In this document: piece after piece, positions 27,422 through 36,180 of the stretch
Numbering within the stretch: the stretch's first letter is position 1
Layout: each line of letters starts with the position of its first letter
Assembly: GCF_000022065.1 (NCBI RefSeq)
Contig: NC_011898.1
Span: forward strand, 310,001 to 374,000
Source: Ruminiclostridium cellulolyticum H10
GTDB taxonomy: Bacteria; Bacillota; Clostridia; Acetivibrionales; DSM-1351
Direction: 5' to 3'
DNA length: 64,000 bases
Position numbers and translations under genes: made by a program
The notes under the pieces: model-generated
Seen by the model: the letters and a program-made list of their open reading frames with translations, nothing else
Databases searched by the model: none
What the model was told of the DNA's origin: nothing

Positions 27422-30148
27422 ATGAGTGTAACAGAATCCATGCTTGACTTTACTAACCCCGACAACCTTTTATCAAAGGGCCTTACTGATAAGGAGGCCA
27501 GAAGAAAGCTAGAAAAGCACGGACCCAATCTGTTGTCGGAAAGAAAAAGAATTTCCCCGATTAAAATCCTGTTTGAACAGTTTACTGATTTAATGGTTAT
27601 AATCCTTATGATTTCAACTGTTATTTCTGGTTTTATGGGTGAAATGACAGAAGCAATTACAATAATAGCAATAATAGTAGTAAATGCCATAATGGGATTT
27701 GTGCAGGAGTACAGGACCGAAAGAACCATGGAGGCGTTAAAATCTCTTGCGGCACCCTATGCAAAGGTCATCAGAAATGAGCAGCAGGCAAGTATACCTG
27801 CGGAGGATATAGTTCCAGGAGATGTTATTGTCCTTGAAACGGGGGACAGGATAGCAGCAGATGCGGCCATACTTGAATGTAACAGCCTTCACATTGACGA
27901 ATCGCTTTTGACTGGTGAATCACTGCCGGTTGAAAAACACCAGTTAAAGAACAAAAATGTCTTGATGGACCCATTTGATAAGAAATCCTCTGTATATATG
28001 GGAACAGTTGTAACTGGAGGAAGAGCTAAAGCAGTAGTATATGCTACGGGTATGAAAACTGAAATGGGCAGCATAGCCGACATGATTCAGAATATAGAGG
28101 ACGACGAAACTCCTCTGCAAAAGAGGTTGGGGCATCTCGGAAAATTTATAGCCGTAGGGTGTCTGATTATATGTGCAATAGTATCGTTTACGGGAATAAT
28201 AAGAGGCGAAAAGCTTTTCAACATGTTATTGTCAGGAATAAGTCTGGCAGTTGCGGCCGTTCCAGAAGGATTGCCTGCAATTGTTACTATTTCTCTTGCA
28301 TTGGGTGTCCAGAGAATGCTAAAAAGAAATGCACTTATACGCAAGCTGCCAGCGGTAGAGACTCTTGGCTGTGCAAGCGTTATTTGTTCTGACAAAACAG
28401 GAACCCTTACTGAAAATAAAATGACAGTGAGGAAAATGTATGCATCAGGCTATCGGCTTGACATAACAGGTAATGGTTACAATCTGGAAGGGAATTTTCT
28501 TGTTGATAACAAGCCTACTGACCCGGTCAGGGTTGATGGAATAAGGCTGGCATTAGAAATAGGTGCATTATGTAATAACTCAGTAATTTCGCATCCTGTG
28601 CCGGAGCATACGACGGTGGGAAAAATTAAATCAATTTTTTCAAAGCAGGAAAGCTTCAAGATTTCTGGTGACCCTACAGAAATTGCTTTGACCATAGCTG
28701 CGGCGAAGGCAGGAATAAACGAAACCTATCTGAAAAGATCATATAAACGTATTGATGAGATACCCTTTGACTCAGAAAGAAAATGTATGTCCATTATATG
28801 TAAAAATAATTGCGGAGAGCTGCTGGTATTCACAAAAGGAGCACCTGACGTGATTATTGATAAGTGCAGCAGGATATTATCGTCACGAGGTGTTATCAAA
28901 CTGGATGAGCTGACCAGAAGATCAATAATAAAGCTTAATGATACAATGGCTAATGACGCTTTGAGAGTTATAGGGGTAGCATACAGAAAACTTGAGACCG
29001 GTAAATATAATCCGGGTAAAACAAATATTGAAAATGAACTTATTTTTGTTGGCTTAATGGGAATGATTGATCCCCCAAGAAAGGAAGCCGTTGAAGCAGT
29101 GCGTAAATGCAGACTGGCAGGAATAAAACCTGTTATGATAACAGGCGACCACAAGCTGACAGCTACTGCTATAGCAAAGGAATTAAACATATATTCAATG
29201 GGCGATCAGGTACTCACAGGCCGGGAACTTGACGTGATGAACGAAGCCCAGCTTGAAAAAATAGCGGATTCCGTATCTGTCTATGCAAGAGTATCTCCAA
29301 AGCATAAGCTTATGATTGTAAGGGCCTTGAAAAAGACAGGGCACATAGTTGCTATGACAGGAGATGGAGTTAACGATGCACCTGCGGTAAAAGAGGCCGA
29401 TATCGGTGTATCTATGGGCATAACGGGAACAGATGTAACCAAGGAAGCTTCCTCAATGATACTGCTTGATGATAATTTCGCTACAATAATTGCGGCAGTG
29501 GAAGAGGGACGTGTAATTTACAATAATATTAGAAAATTTATAAGATATATGCTTGCGTGTAACCTTGGAGAAGTATTAACCATGTTCTTGGGAATGTTGC
29601 TGTGGCTCCCGATACCACTCATGCCAATACAGATTTTGTGGGTAAACCTTGTTACTGACGGGCTGCCTGCTATTGCCCTGGGCCTTGATCCGCCTGAAAA
29701 TGATATAATGTTCCGACGTCCAAGAGGTGCACATGATAGTATATTCTCCCATGGTTTGTTGAAATTGATAATAGCCAGAGGGATATTTATAGGATTAAGT
29801 ACTCTGGGTATATTTGTAACCGTCATGTATTTTGTAAATAATGTAGAGCTTGCCCGTACGGCGGCGTTTATGACTCTGGTACTTACCCAGTTGGTCCATG
29901 TATTTGAATGTAAATCTGAAACAAGGAATATATTTGAAATCGATATATTTAATAATATGCCTTTGGTACTGGCTATTATTTGTTCTCTTGCCATGATACT
30001 TGCTGTTGTATATATACCTTCGCTTCAAGGTATATTTGAAACGGTTCCTTTGGGATTAAACGAGTGGATGCTCATTGCCGGATTTTCACTTATGGGGCCT
30101 GTGCTGTCAAGTCTTATCGGAATAAACAGAAAAAATAAATATTGCTAA
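27422..30148 (+). CDS. Calcium-type cation-transporting P-type ATPase
   Basis: A 908-residue P2-type ATPase of the SERCA/PMR1 class, which pumps Ca2+ (possibly Mn2+) out of the cytoplasm. The ATG at 27422 follows AAAGGTGA. Order of parts: N-terminal cation ATPase domain; two membrane helices; actuator loop with LLTGESLPVEK; helix 4 with VPEGLPAIVTISLALG (PEGL, typical of Ca2+ pumps); phosphorylation site CSDKTGTLTENKMTV with Asp324; nucleotide domain with FTKGAP; hinge MTGDGVNDAPAVKEADIGVS; and a C-terminal six-helix block with LWVNLVTDGLPAIALGLDP, which includes the helix-6 N..TD ligands. All catalytic motifs are intact. Monocistronic; a long perfect inverted repeat lies directly downstream. 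Confidence 0.93.
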   Translation: MSVTESMLDFTNPDNLLSKGLTDKEARRKLEKHGPNLLSERKRISPIKILFEQFTDLMVIILMISTVISGFMGEMTEAITIIAIIVVNAIMGFVQEYRTERTMEALKSLAAPYAKVIRNEQQASIPAEDIVPGDVIVLETGDRIAADAAILECNSLHIDESLLTGESLPVEKHQLKNKNVLMDPFDKKSSVYMGTVVTGGRAKAVVYATGMKTEMGSIADMIQNIEDDETPLQKRLGHLGKFIAVGCLIICAIVSFTGIIRGEKLFNMLLSGISLAVAAVPEGLPAIVTISLALGVQRMLKRNALIRKLPAVETLGCASVICSDKTGTLTENKMTVRKMYASGYRLDITGNGYNLEGNFLVDNKPTDPVRVDGIRLALEIGALCNNSVISHPVPEHTTVGKIKSIFSKQESFKISGDPTEIALTIAAAKAGINETYLKRSYKRIDEIPFDSERKCMSIICKNNCGELLVFTKGAPDVIIDKCSRILSSRGVIKLDELTRRSIIKLNDTMANDALRVIGVAYRKLETGKYNPGKTNIENELIFVGLMGMIDPPRKEAVEAVRKCRLAGIKPVMITGDHKLTATAIAKELNIYSMGDQVLTGRELDVMNEAQLEKIADSVSVYARVSPKHKLMIVRALKKTGHIVAMTGDGVNDAPAVKEADIGVSMGITGTDVTKEASSMILLDDNFATIIAAVEEGRVIYNNIRKFIRYMLACNLGEVLTMFLGMLLWLPIPLMPIQILWVNLVTDGLPAIALGLDPPENDIMFRRPRGAHDSIFSHGLLKLIIARGIFIGLSTLGIFVTVMYFVNNVELARTAAFMTLVLTQLVHVFECKSETRNIFEIDIFNNMPLVLAIICSLAMILAVVYIPSLQGIFETVPLGLNEWMLIAGFSLMGPVLSSLIGINRKNKYC

Positions 30149-30154
30149 CTATAA

Positions 30155-30215
30155 ATACAAAGGGGGCTGTTGCAAAACAGAAAGGTTTTCTGTTTTGCAA
30201 CAGCCCCCTTTGTAT
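30155..30215. repeat. Perfect 29-bp inverted repeat with 3-base loop (terminator-like)
   Basis: Arm 30155-30183 is the exact reverse complement of 30187-30215, with loop GGT. It begins 7 bases after the stop codon of the ATPase gene. The core word GGGGGCTGTTGCAAAACAG recurs partly in the pyrG terminator. It could act as a bidirectional terminator (AAAG...CTTT flanks), but the stem is much longer than usual and the T-run is short. No target-site duplication is visible. Confidence 0.9.
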
Positions 30216-30292
30216 ACAGAGATATTTAGTAGCATTTTTTGTAAAAAGACCGTGAATAAAAGTAGTTTCAACCATTCCTAATATATAATATC

Positions 30293-30349
30293 TTGAAAAG
30301 AACTGAAAAAAACTATATAATTTAGCAGACACTAAATGTTACATTTAGT
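30293..30349 (+). promoter_or_regulatory. Promoter and palindromic operator candidate for the Gld-like ABC operon
   Basis: TTGAAA at 30293 and TATAAT at 30316 are 17 bases apart, a strong sigma-A promoter. A palindrome ACTAAATG-TTA-CATTTAGT at 30331-30349 lies right at the expected start site, the usual place for a repressor operator. The ABC gene starts at 30452. Confidence 0.6.
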
Positions 30350-30451
30350 TCACAGTTTATTAAAAAAAATTGTGGATAATATAACATGTGTATACAAAAC
30401 GCATGCCTAAAAAGTGTTATAATGCACGGAAACAATTTAGGGGGGAAAAAA

Positions 30452-31399
30452 ATGATTGAAATTCAGAATTTGACCAAAAGTTATGGTCAGATAAAGGCTG
30501 TAGACGATATAAGTTTTACAGTTGAGAAAGGTGAAGTACTTGGTTTCCTAGGACCTAACGGTGCCGGAAAATCAACTACCATGAATATCATTACAGGGTT
30601 TATACCTTCAACAGAGGGAACTGTAAAAGTTAACGGTTTTGATATTATGGAAAGTCCAGCGGAAGTAAAAAGAAGAATAGGTTATTTGCCTGAACTGCCG
30701 CCATTGTATATGGATATGACAGTATCAGAGTATCTGGGCTTTGCAGCTGATTTAAAAAATGTAAGTAAAAAGCAGAAGAAAAGCCAGATGGCTGATATCA
30801 TGGAATTAGTCAAATTGACAGATGTCAGAGGCCGGCTGGTAAAAAATCTTTCAAAAGGATACAAGCAAAGAGTTGGCTTAGCTCAGGCACTTATGGGTAA
30901 TCCCGAAGTACTGATTCTTGATGAACCTACAGTTGGCCTTGACCCAAAGCAGATAATAGAAATCAGAAAGCTGATAAAGGCTCTTGGAAAGCAGCATACC
31001 ATAATATTAAGCTCACATATTCTGCCTGAAGTTAGTGCTGTTTGTGAAAGAGTTGTTATTATCAACAAGGGTAAAATAGCAGCAGTGGATACCCCTGAAA
31101 ACCTTTCAAAAGGAATGGGTACTGTTAGTAAGCTTTCTGCTACAATCGTCGGACCTAAGAGTTCAATCATTGGATTTATTCAGGGAATTTACGGGATAAA
31201 ATATGTAGAACCCCATGTAGAAAAGGATACGGATGTTGTGGAATACATCATCGAGTCCGACAAGGAAATTGACGTAAGACGTCCTCTTTTCTTTGCTATG
31301 GCAAAAGCAGGATACCCCATCATAGAGTTAAAATCTCTGGATCTTACTCTCGAAGATATATTCCTGCAGATTACCACACAGGAAAAGGAGGTTATATAA
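30452..31399 (+). CDS. ABC transporter ATP-binding protein (GldA-like)
   Basis: I choose the ATG at 30452 because GGGGGG lies just upstream and the protein then begins at the usual MIEIQNLTKSYG. The 315-residue ATPase has Walker A GPNGAGKST (34-42), the Q-loop region YLPELPPLYMDMTV, signature LSKGYKQRVGLAQAL, Walker B VLILDEPTVGLD and the switch His in ILSSHILPEV. The extra C-terminal 90 residues are typical of ABC-2 type exporters. Together with the next three genes it forms a complete exporter similar to the GldA-GldF-GldG set of Bacteroidetes and its relatives elsewhere. The substrate is unknown. Confidence 0.92.
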   Translation: MIEIQNLTKSYGQIKAVDDISFTVEKGEVLGFLGPNGAGKSTTMNIITGFIPSTEGTVKVNGFDIMESPAEVKRRIGYLPELPPLYMDMTVSEYLGFAADLKNVSKKQKKSQMADIMELVKLTDVRGRLVKNLSKGYKQRVGLAQALMGNPEVLILDEPTVGLDPKQIIEIRKLIKALGKQHTIILSSHILPEVSAVCERVVIINKGKIAAVDTPENLSKGMGTVSKLSATIVGPKSSIIGFIQGIYGIKYVEPHVEKDTDVVEYIIESDKEIDVRRPLFFAMAKAGYPIIELKSLDLTLEDIFLQITTQEKEVI

Positions 31400-31401
31400 T
31401 T

Positions 31402-32106
31402 ATGTTTTCTATATTTAAAAAAGAATTCAAATCATATTTTACTTCGGCAACGGCTTATGTAATAATGGGTATGTTTGTTTTGGTTTCTTCTATATTATTT
31501 TATATAAACCTTGTATCACAAACTGCGGACTTTAATTTTAACCTTAGTTATATGTCCATAATACTTATAATTATAATTCCCATACTCACTATGAAAATAC
31601 TGGCAGACGAAAGAAAAAGCGGCACAGAAGTAATGCTTATAACATCGCCCACCAGCTTGACAAACATTGTAGTTGGTAAATATCTTGCAGCCTTTTGTGT
31701 GTTTTTAATAATGACAGCTATAACTTTTATATATCCTATAATTCTTGCTGTTCTTGGTGAACCTGCAATGTCTGAAATTATCGGAGGATATATCGGCTTT
31801 ATACTTTTAGGTGCTTCATTCCTTGCATTCGGTTTATTTGCTTCATCATTGACCGAAAGCCAGATAATAGCTGCAATAGTAAGTGTAGTCGGCTTAGTAC
31901 TCATGTGGCTGCTTCAAGGAATTGCTCCTGCACTTGGAGGAGTAACGGCTAAAGTATTAAACTGGTTTTCTCTATTTTCAAGAACAGAAGATTTCTATGC
32001 CGGAATACTTTCTCTTTCACCAATTGTGTACTACTTGAGTTTTTCGGCTATATTTGTATTTATTACAATAAGAGTAATAGAAAAAAGACGTTGGAGTAAG
32101 GGGTGA
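31402..32106 (+). CDS. ABC-2 type permease (GldF-like)
   Basis: A 234-residue integral membrane protein with about six helices, starting 2 bases after the ATPase stop, with AAGGAGG upstream. The N-terminal FKKEFKSYFTSATAYVIMG block and the ILTMKILADERKSGTEVMLI loop are characteristic of ABC-2 permeases paired with Gld-like ATPases. It would form the membrane channel, probably as a dimer. Its stop codon overlaps the next start, so translation is coupled. Confidence 0.9.
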   Translation: MFSIFKKEFKSYFTSATAYVIMGMFVLVSSILFYINLVSQTADFNFNLSYMSIILIIIIPILTMKILADERKSGTEVMLITSPTSLTNIVVGKYLAAFCVFLIMTAITFIYPIILAVLGEPAMSEIIGGYIGFILLGASFLAFGLFASSLTESQIIAAIVSVVGLVLMWLLQGIAPALGGVTAKVLNWFSLFSRTEDFYAGILSLSPIVYYLSFSAIFVFITIRVIEKRRWSKG

Positions 32107-33530
32107 TAAAAGTGGGCAAATTTAAATTTTTAAATAAAAGGTCTCTTAAATATGGGACAAATTCTATAGTTTTAATTGTTGTTGTCGTAGCAATAGCAAT
32201 TGTCATAAACCTACTTGTTGGAATGGGTAATTTCAGATTTGATTTGACTGCTGATAAATTATACAGCTTGAGCGATCAAAGTAAAGATATTGTAAAGAAA
32301 ATCAAGAAAGATGTAACAATATACGGCTTGTTTGACAATGCTACTATTCCCGGTGGTTCCGAATACAGGGAGATCACAAATCTTATTAATGAATACAAGG
32401 GTTTGGGAGTAAAGGTTAAATATGTAGACCCTGATAAGGATCCGGGTACAATAACATCTCTTGACCCGCAAAAGACAATGGGACTTACAAAGGGTGATTT
32501 CGTTGTAAAATCAGGTAATAAGGTAAGAAAACTCGAAGCTCAGGAGCTTTATGGTCAAGCCAATCAACAGTACGGAAGAATGTATAGTGCAGAACCACTG
32601 ATAACAGGAGCTATCAAGTTTGTAACTTCAGATGTCACTCCCGTTGCATATTTTGTTGAAGGGCATAATGAAATTCCTTTGACTGAAGATCTTAACCAGG
32701 TTTCAAAAATACTGCAAAGCAATAACCTGGAAGTGAAGAGCCTTTCATTACTCACAGAGAAAAAGGTTCCCGACGACTGCCAACTGTTAGTATTTGTTTC
32801 TCCTCAAAAGGATTTGACGGATGAAGAAAAAATAAAGCTTGATGCATACATTAAAAAGGGCGGTAAAGCTGTATTCCTGTTTGATTCTCTTGAATCAAGT
32901 GAAAAGTTAGCTAATTTTGAAGATTCTTTAAGCTACTTTAACATAGGAATCAACTATGATAAGGTTAAGGAAAATGATTCAAGCAAACATTTACCGAACG
33001 ATAATTATGCACTTATAGCCAGCTTGGAAAACAATGATATAAACAAAGTATTTTCAGGTGCAAATTATGCTGTATTTATGCCAGACTCAAGAAGTATCAA
33101 TATCTTAAAAAATCAAAAAGACTGGCTGACTAATACTCCGCTTATTACAACGACAGATAAGGCAGAGTCTAATGACATAGTTGGAGGAAAGATAAACAAG
33201 GGACCGTTTAACCTCGCCGTAGCAGCTGAGGTAAGCGGAGGCAGTAAAGTATTGGTATTTGGTAATAGTAAATTCCTTAGTGACAGAGCTTTATCAAGTC
33301 AGTACGGTACTTACTTCCAATACGGCACAAATTATTTCCTCACAACAGTAGTTAACTGGATGCAGGATAAAACCAACGAGGAGACTATTTCGGGCAAACT
33401 AGTTACCGCTAAGGCATTAACCGTAACAGAAAGCCAGACTAAAGTTCTTTCCATTGTTCTTATAGGTGTGATCCCTCTGGCAATCCTTGGCTGCGGTTTG
33501 TTCGTTTGGTCAAGAAGGAGGCACTTGTAA
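32103..33530 (+). CDS. GldG-like ABC transport auxiliary protein
   Basis: A 475-residue membrane-anchored protein with one N-terminal helix (about residues 22-42, SIVLIVVVVAIAIVINLLVG), a large extracytoplasmic region, and a C-terminal helix (about 446-468) ending in basic residues. The segment FRFDLTADKLYSLSDQSKDI is the hallmark of the GldG/ABC_transp_aux family. The GTG at 32103 overlaps the preceding stop; a GTG at 32112 with AGGGGTGA upstream is an equally plausible start. In relatives this protein works with the ABC-2 permease and may contact wall or exported substrates; its exact role is not known. Confidence 0.85.
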   Translation: MIKVGKFKFLNKRSLKYGTNSIVLIVVVVAIAIVINLLVGMGNFRFDLTADKLYSLSDQSKDIVKKIKKDVTIYGLFDNATIPGGSEYREITNLINEYKGLGVKVKYVDPDKDPGTITSLDPQKTMGLTKGDFVVKSGNKVRKLEAQELYGQANQQYGRMYSAEPLITGAIKFVTSDVTPVAYFVEGHNEIPLTEDLNQVSKILQSNNLEVKSLSLLTEKKVPDDCQLLVFVSPQKDLTDEEKIKLDAYIKKGGKAVFLFDSLESSEKLANFEDSLSYFNIGINYDKVKENDSSKHLPNDNYALIASLENNDINKVFSGANYAVFMPDSRSINILKNQKDWLTNTPLITTTDKAESNDIVGGKINKGPFNLAVAAEVSGGSKVLVFGNSKFLSDRALSSQYGTYFQYGTNYFLTTVVNWMQDKTNEETISGKLVTAKALTVTESQTKVLSIVLIGVIPLAILGCGLFVWSRRRHL

Positions 33531-33533
33531 AAT

Positions 33534-34952
33534 ATGAAGTTATATAGAAATGCAATTATATTGGTTGTAGTTCTGGGACTTCTGGTTGGAGCGTATTTTT
33601 TCATCAACAACAAGAAATCCGGAACTACTGACCCTGCAAGTCAAACCACGGAGACTGCCAAATCTATAAAGGTAAACGAAATGGATTCTGAGAAAATAAG
33701 TTCAATCGAGTACTCGAGCTCTCAAGGCCAGTTTACGCTTAAAAAGAAGGGTGAAACCTGGGTAATGGACCCTGCATTCGAACTGCCACTGGATAAAAAC
33801 ACAATAGACAATACTGTAAGCAGTCTGGCTGATATGGAGGCAAACAAAGTTGTTGCTGAGAATGCAGACCGTTTAGCTGATTTTGGTCTTGATAAACCGT
33901 CTATGGTGAAAGTGGTATTATCTGATGGAAGCTCAAAAGAAATTGAAGTTGGATCAAAATCGCCTACCGGGGAAGACGTTTACGTCAAGCTCAAAGGTCA
34001 GCCAAAGGTATATACTGTCGGTGGGTATTATGAAGATATGTTAAAACCAAACAGAGCACATTATGCCTCAAAGCAAATACTTCCCGTCGAAGCAACCACT
34101 ATAAAGAAGTTTGAATATAAAAAAGACGGAAAGATACAGTATTCAGTTGATATTGAATCTGAGTCCGAAATGAAATTAGTAGCTCCCATTAAAGAGGAAG
34201 CAGATACAACAAAGTTCAGTCAGTTGATACAGACAGTTGTACAGTTATCAATTGCAGATATTGTTGAGGAAAACCCAACAGACCTTACTAAATACGGTCT
34301 TGACAAGCCTGCATTTGAAGTAACCTATGGTGACGGCAAGACTACTAAAACAATATTATTCGGAGATAAGGCCGATAAAGGGGAAAGTAGTTCATCAAAA
34401 GGTGGAAATATTTTCTACGCAAAGTATCCTGATACAAAGGTTGTATTCACTGTAGATGTTTCTCAGTTGACATTTCTTGATGTCAAACTGCAGGACGTAA
34501 TCAGTCCTTTTGTTTATATACCTAATATCAATGAGGTTAATAAAGTTGAATTGAGTATTGACGGTAAAACAATAATATCTGATATAAAGACTGTTGAAGG
34601 CAAGAAGGAAGAGGACAAGTTCAAGGTTGATGGTAAAGATGCAAATATGAAGGACAGCTCTGATCGATCACTTTTCAAGGCCTTCTATCAGGCAATGATA
34701 GGAATAACCTTTAATAAGTATCAACCTGATTTAAAGCCTCAAGGAACACCAGAGATTACTATCAAATACTACATGAAGCCAGATAATAAGGTAGTTACAG
34801 TTGATTATATTCCCAAGGATAATAACTACTATTATGCAGTAAAGGATGGTGTCTACACCAACAGGATTGTACTCAAGGACAAGTTTAACGAAGAAGAAGG
34901 AGTAAGAGATACCTACAAAAAGCTTAAAGATGCTATAGATAAAGCAAAATAA
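33534..34952 (+). CDS. DUF4340 lipoprotein-like/anchored extracytoplasmic protein
   Basis: A 472-residue protein with an N-terminal hydrophobic anchor (residues 5-24, NAIILVVVLGLLVGAYFFI, no lipobox Cys) and an extracytoplasmic region of two similar halves, each with a VVxxNxxDLxxYGLDKP-type segment (NADRLADFGLDKPSMVKVVL and NPTDLTKYGLDKPAFEVTYG). This is the DUF4340 signature, and DUF4340 genes regularly follow gldG-like genes. It starts 3 bases after the GldG-like stop, with AAGGAGG inside that gene. Probably an accessory of the same exporter. A terminator follows. Confidence 0.85.
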   Translation: MKLYRNAIILVVVLGLLVGAYFFINNKKSGTTDPASQTTETAKSIKVNEMDSEKISSIEYSSSQGQFTLKKKGETWVMDPAFELPLDKNTIDNTVSSLADMEANKVVAENADRLADFGLDKPSMVKVVLSDGSSKEIEVGSKSPTGEDVYVKLKGQPKVYTVGGYYEDMLKPNRAHYASKQILPVEATTIKKFEYKKDGKIQYSVDIESESEMKLVAPIKEEADTTKFSQLIQTVVQLSIADIVEENPTDLTKYGLDKPAFEVTYGDGKTTKTILFGDKADKGESSSSKGGNIFYAKYPDTKVVFTVDVSQLTFLDVKLQDVISPFVYIPNINEVNKVELSIDGKTIISDIKTVEGKKEEDKFKVDGKDANMKDSSDRSLFKAFYQAMIGITFNKYQPDLKPQGTPEITIKYYMKPDNKVVTVDYIPKDNNYYYAVKDGVYTNRIVLKDKFNEEEGVRDTYKKLKDAIDKAK

Positions 34953-34965
34953 AATGTAATTTGCC

Positions 34966-35019
34966 AGGCAACTCCCACATAGAATTATATTGAAAAGTCT
35001 ATGATGGGGGTTGCTTTTT
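34966..35019 (+). terminator. Terminator after the ABC operon, overlapping the next gene's start region
   Basis: The left arm from 34968 (GCAACTCCCACATAG) pairs with CTATGATGGGGGTTGC ending at 35014, with one bulge, and six T follow. The 3' arm contains GGGGG, the only ribosome-site-like sequence for the downstream gene. Confidence 0.8.
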
Positions 35020-36089
35020 TGATAAAGGGAGAATTTTCTAATATACTCAAAGTTGCATTTCTATATATGGCAACAATTATAGGTGCAGGTTTTGCATCAG
35101 GGCAGGAGATTATACAGTTTTTTTCTATATATTATAAAGGGGGATTTCTTGGCATAATACTTGCGGGAGGACTCTTTTCCATAGTAGGCTACATAGTACT
35201 TAGCAAGGTATATACTGAAAGAATAAAAAGCTATGATGAATTTCTATTCCCTATGATGGGCTATTTTTTCGGCAAGATAATGGAATTTGTCGTAATGCTA
35301 TTTATGGCTTGCGTTATGAGCGTTATGACTGCCGGGCTAGGAAACATACTAATGGGTCTTACAGGTCTTCAATACAGATACTGTGTAATTATTGGAATTA
35401 CTGTATGCTTACTTGCGATTTTAACAAATATTAAGGGAATAGTAGTACTAAGCTCATTTATATCTCCAGTTCTTATTGCAGGGATAATTTTTGTAGGGTG
35501 CTATATTCTTGTATCAAAGGATACTTCCGTATTCAATATTTCTAATAAGTTAGGTGTTATAACAAATAACTGGGCATTCTCATCTATATTGTATGTCAGC
35601 TATAATACAATACTTTCAACAGTACTCCTGACGGGCATGCTGCCTTACTTGAAGTCAAAAAAAGTCAGTGCATGGGGAGGCTTGCTTGGAGGGGGAATGC
35701 TGGGAGCTACAGCATTAATATTAAACTCGGCACTTTACTTTTTCTATCCTCACTCAATTACTTCGGAAATACCGGTATTGGGAATTATCCAAAACAACAG
35801 TCAGATGTTATCAAAAATATACAGCGGAGTTTTGATACTGGCAATGTTCATATCAACAGTAACTTCAGGATATTGTCTTGCAGAAAGGATAAGTAAAAAA
35901 ATGAAGGTTAATTATAAGCTGGTTGCCATTATAATATGTGCAATAGCGGTACCTTTGACTTCATTGGGCTTTTCAAATCTGATATCCACCTTGTATCCTG
36001 TATTTGGATATTTGGGACTGTTTCTGCTATTTGTAATAATATTCCAGTATATAAGAGGTATAATTTCAAGTAGGTATTCAAGAGGCTAA
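35019..36089 (+). CDS. YkvI-like multi-helix membrane transporter
   Basis: A 356-residue membrane protein with about ten hydrophobic helices, of the YkvI/COG3949 family in the APC-like transporter group. The N-terminal helix with its unwound motif ATIIGAGFASGQEIIQFF is diagnostic. I choose the TTG at 35019 (MIKGEFSNILKVAFLYMATI), which gives the family N-terminus; the ATG at 35001 lies inside a terminator stem and adds six odd residues. The substrate is unknown; relatives with this motif transport amino acids or similar solutes. Its start region overlaps the previous terminator, so expression may depend on readthrough. Confidence 0.8.
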   Translation: MIKGEFSNILKVAFLYMATIIGAGFASGQEIIQFFSIYYKGGFLGIILAGGLFSIVGYIVLSKVYTERIKSYDEFLFPMMGYFFGKIMEFVVMLFMACVMSVMTAGLGNILMGLTGLQYRYCVIIGITVCLLAILTNIKGIVVLSSFISPVLIAGIIFVGCYILVSKDTSVFNISNKLGVITNNWAFSSILYVSYNTILSTVLLTGMLPYLKSKKVSAWGGLLGGGMLGATALILNSALYFFYPHSITSEIPVLGIIQNNSQMLSKIYSGVLILAMFISTVTSGYCLAERISKKMKVNYKLVAIIICAIAVPLTSLGFSNLISTLYPVFGYLGLFLLFVIIFQYIRGIISSRYSRG

Positions 36090-36180
36090 TTATTTTTAAA
36101 ACTAGGAAAACTGGAAAAAATCGTGTCGTTGTGCTAAAATTTTATTTATTACTAAAGATAAAGTAAGAGGTGAAATATAT

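Noticed and set aside
30155-30215. Miniature transposon (MITE)
   Set aside because: There is no target-site duplication and no internal sequence beyond the 3-base loop; a terminator-type repeat fits better.
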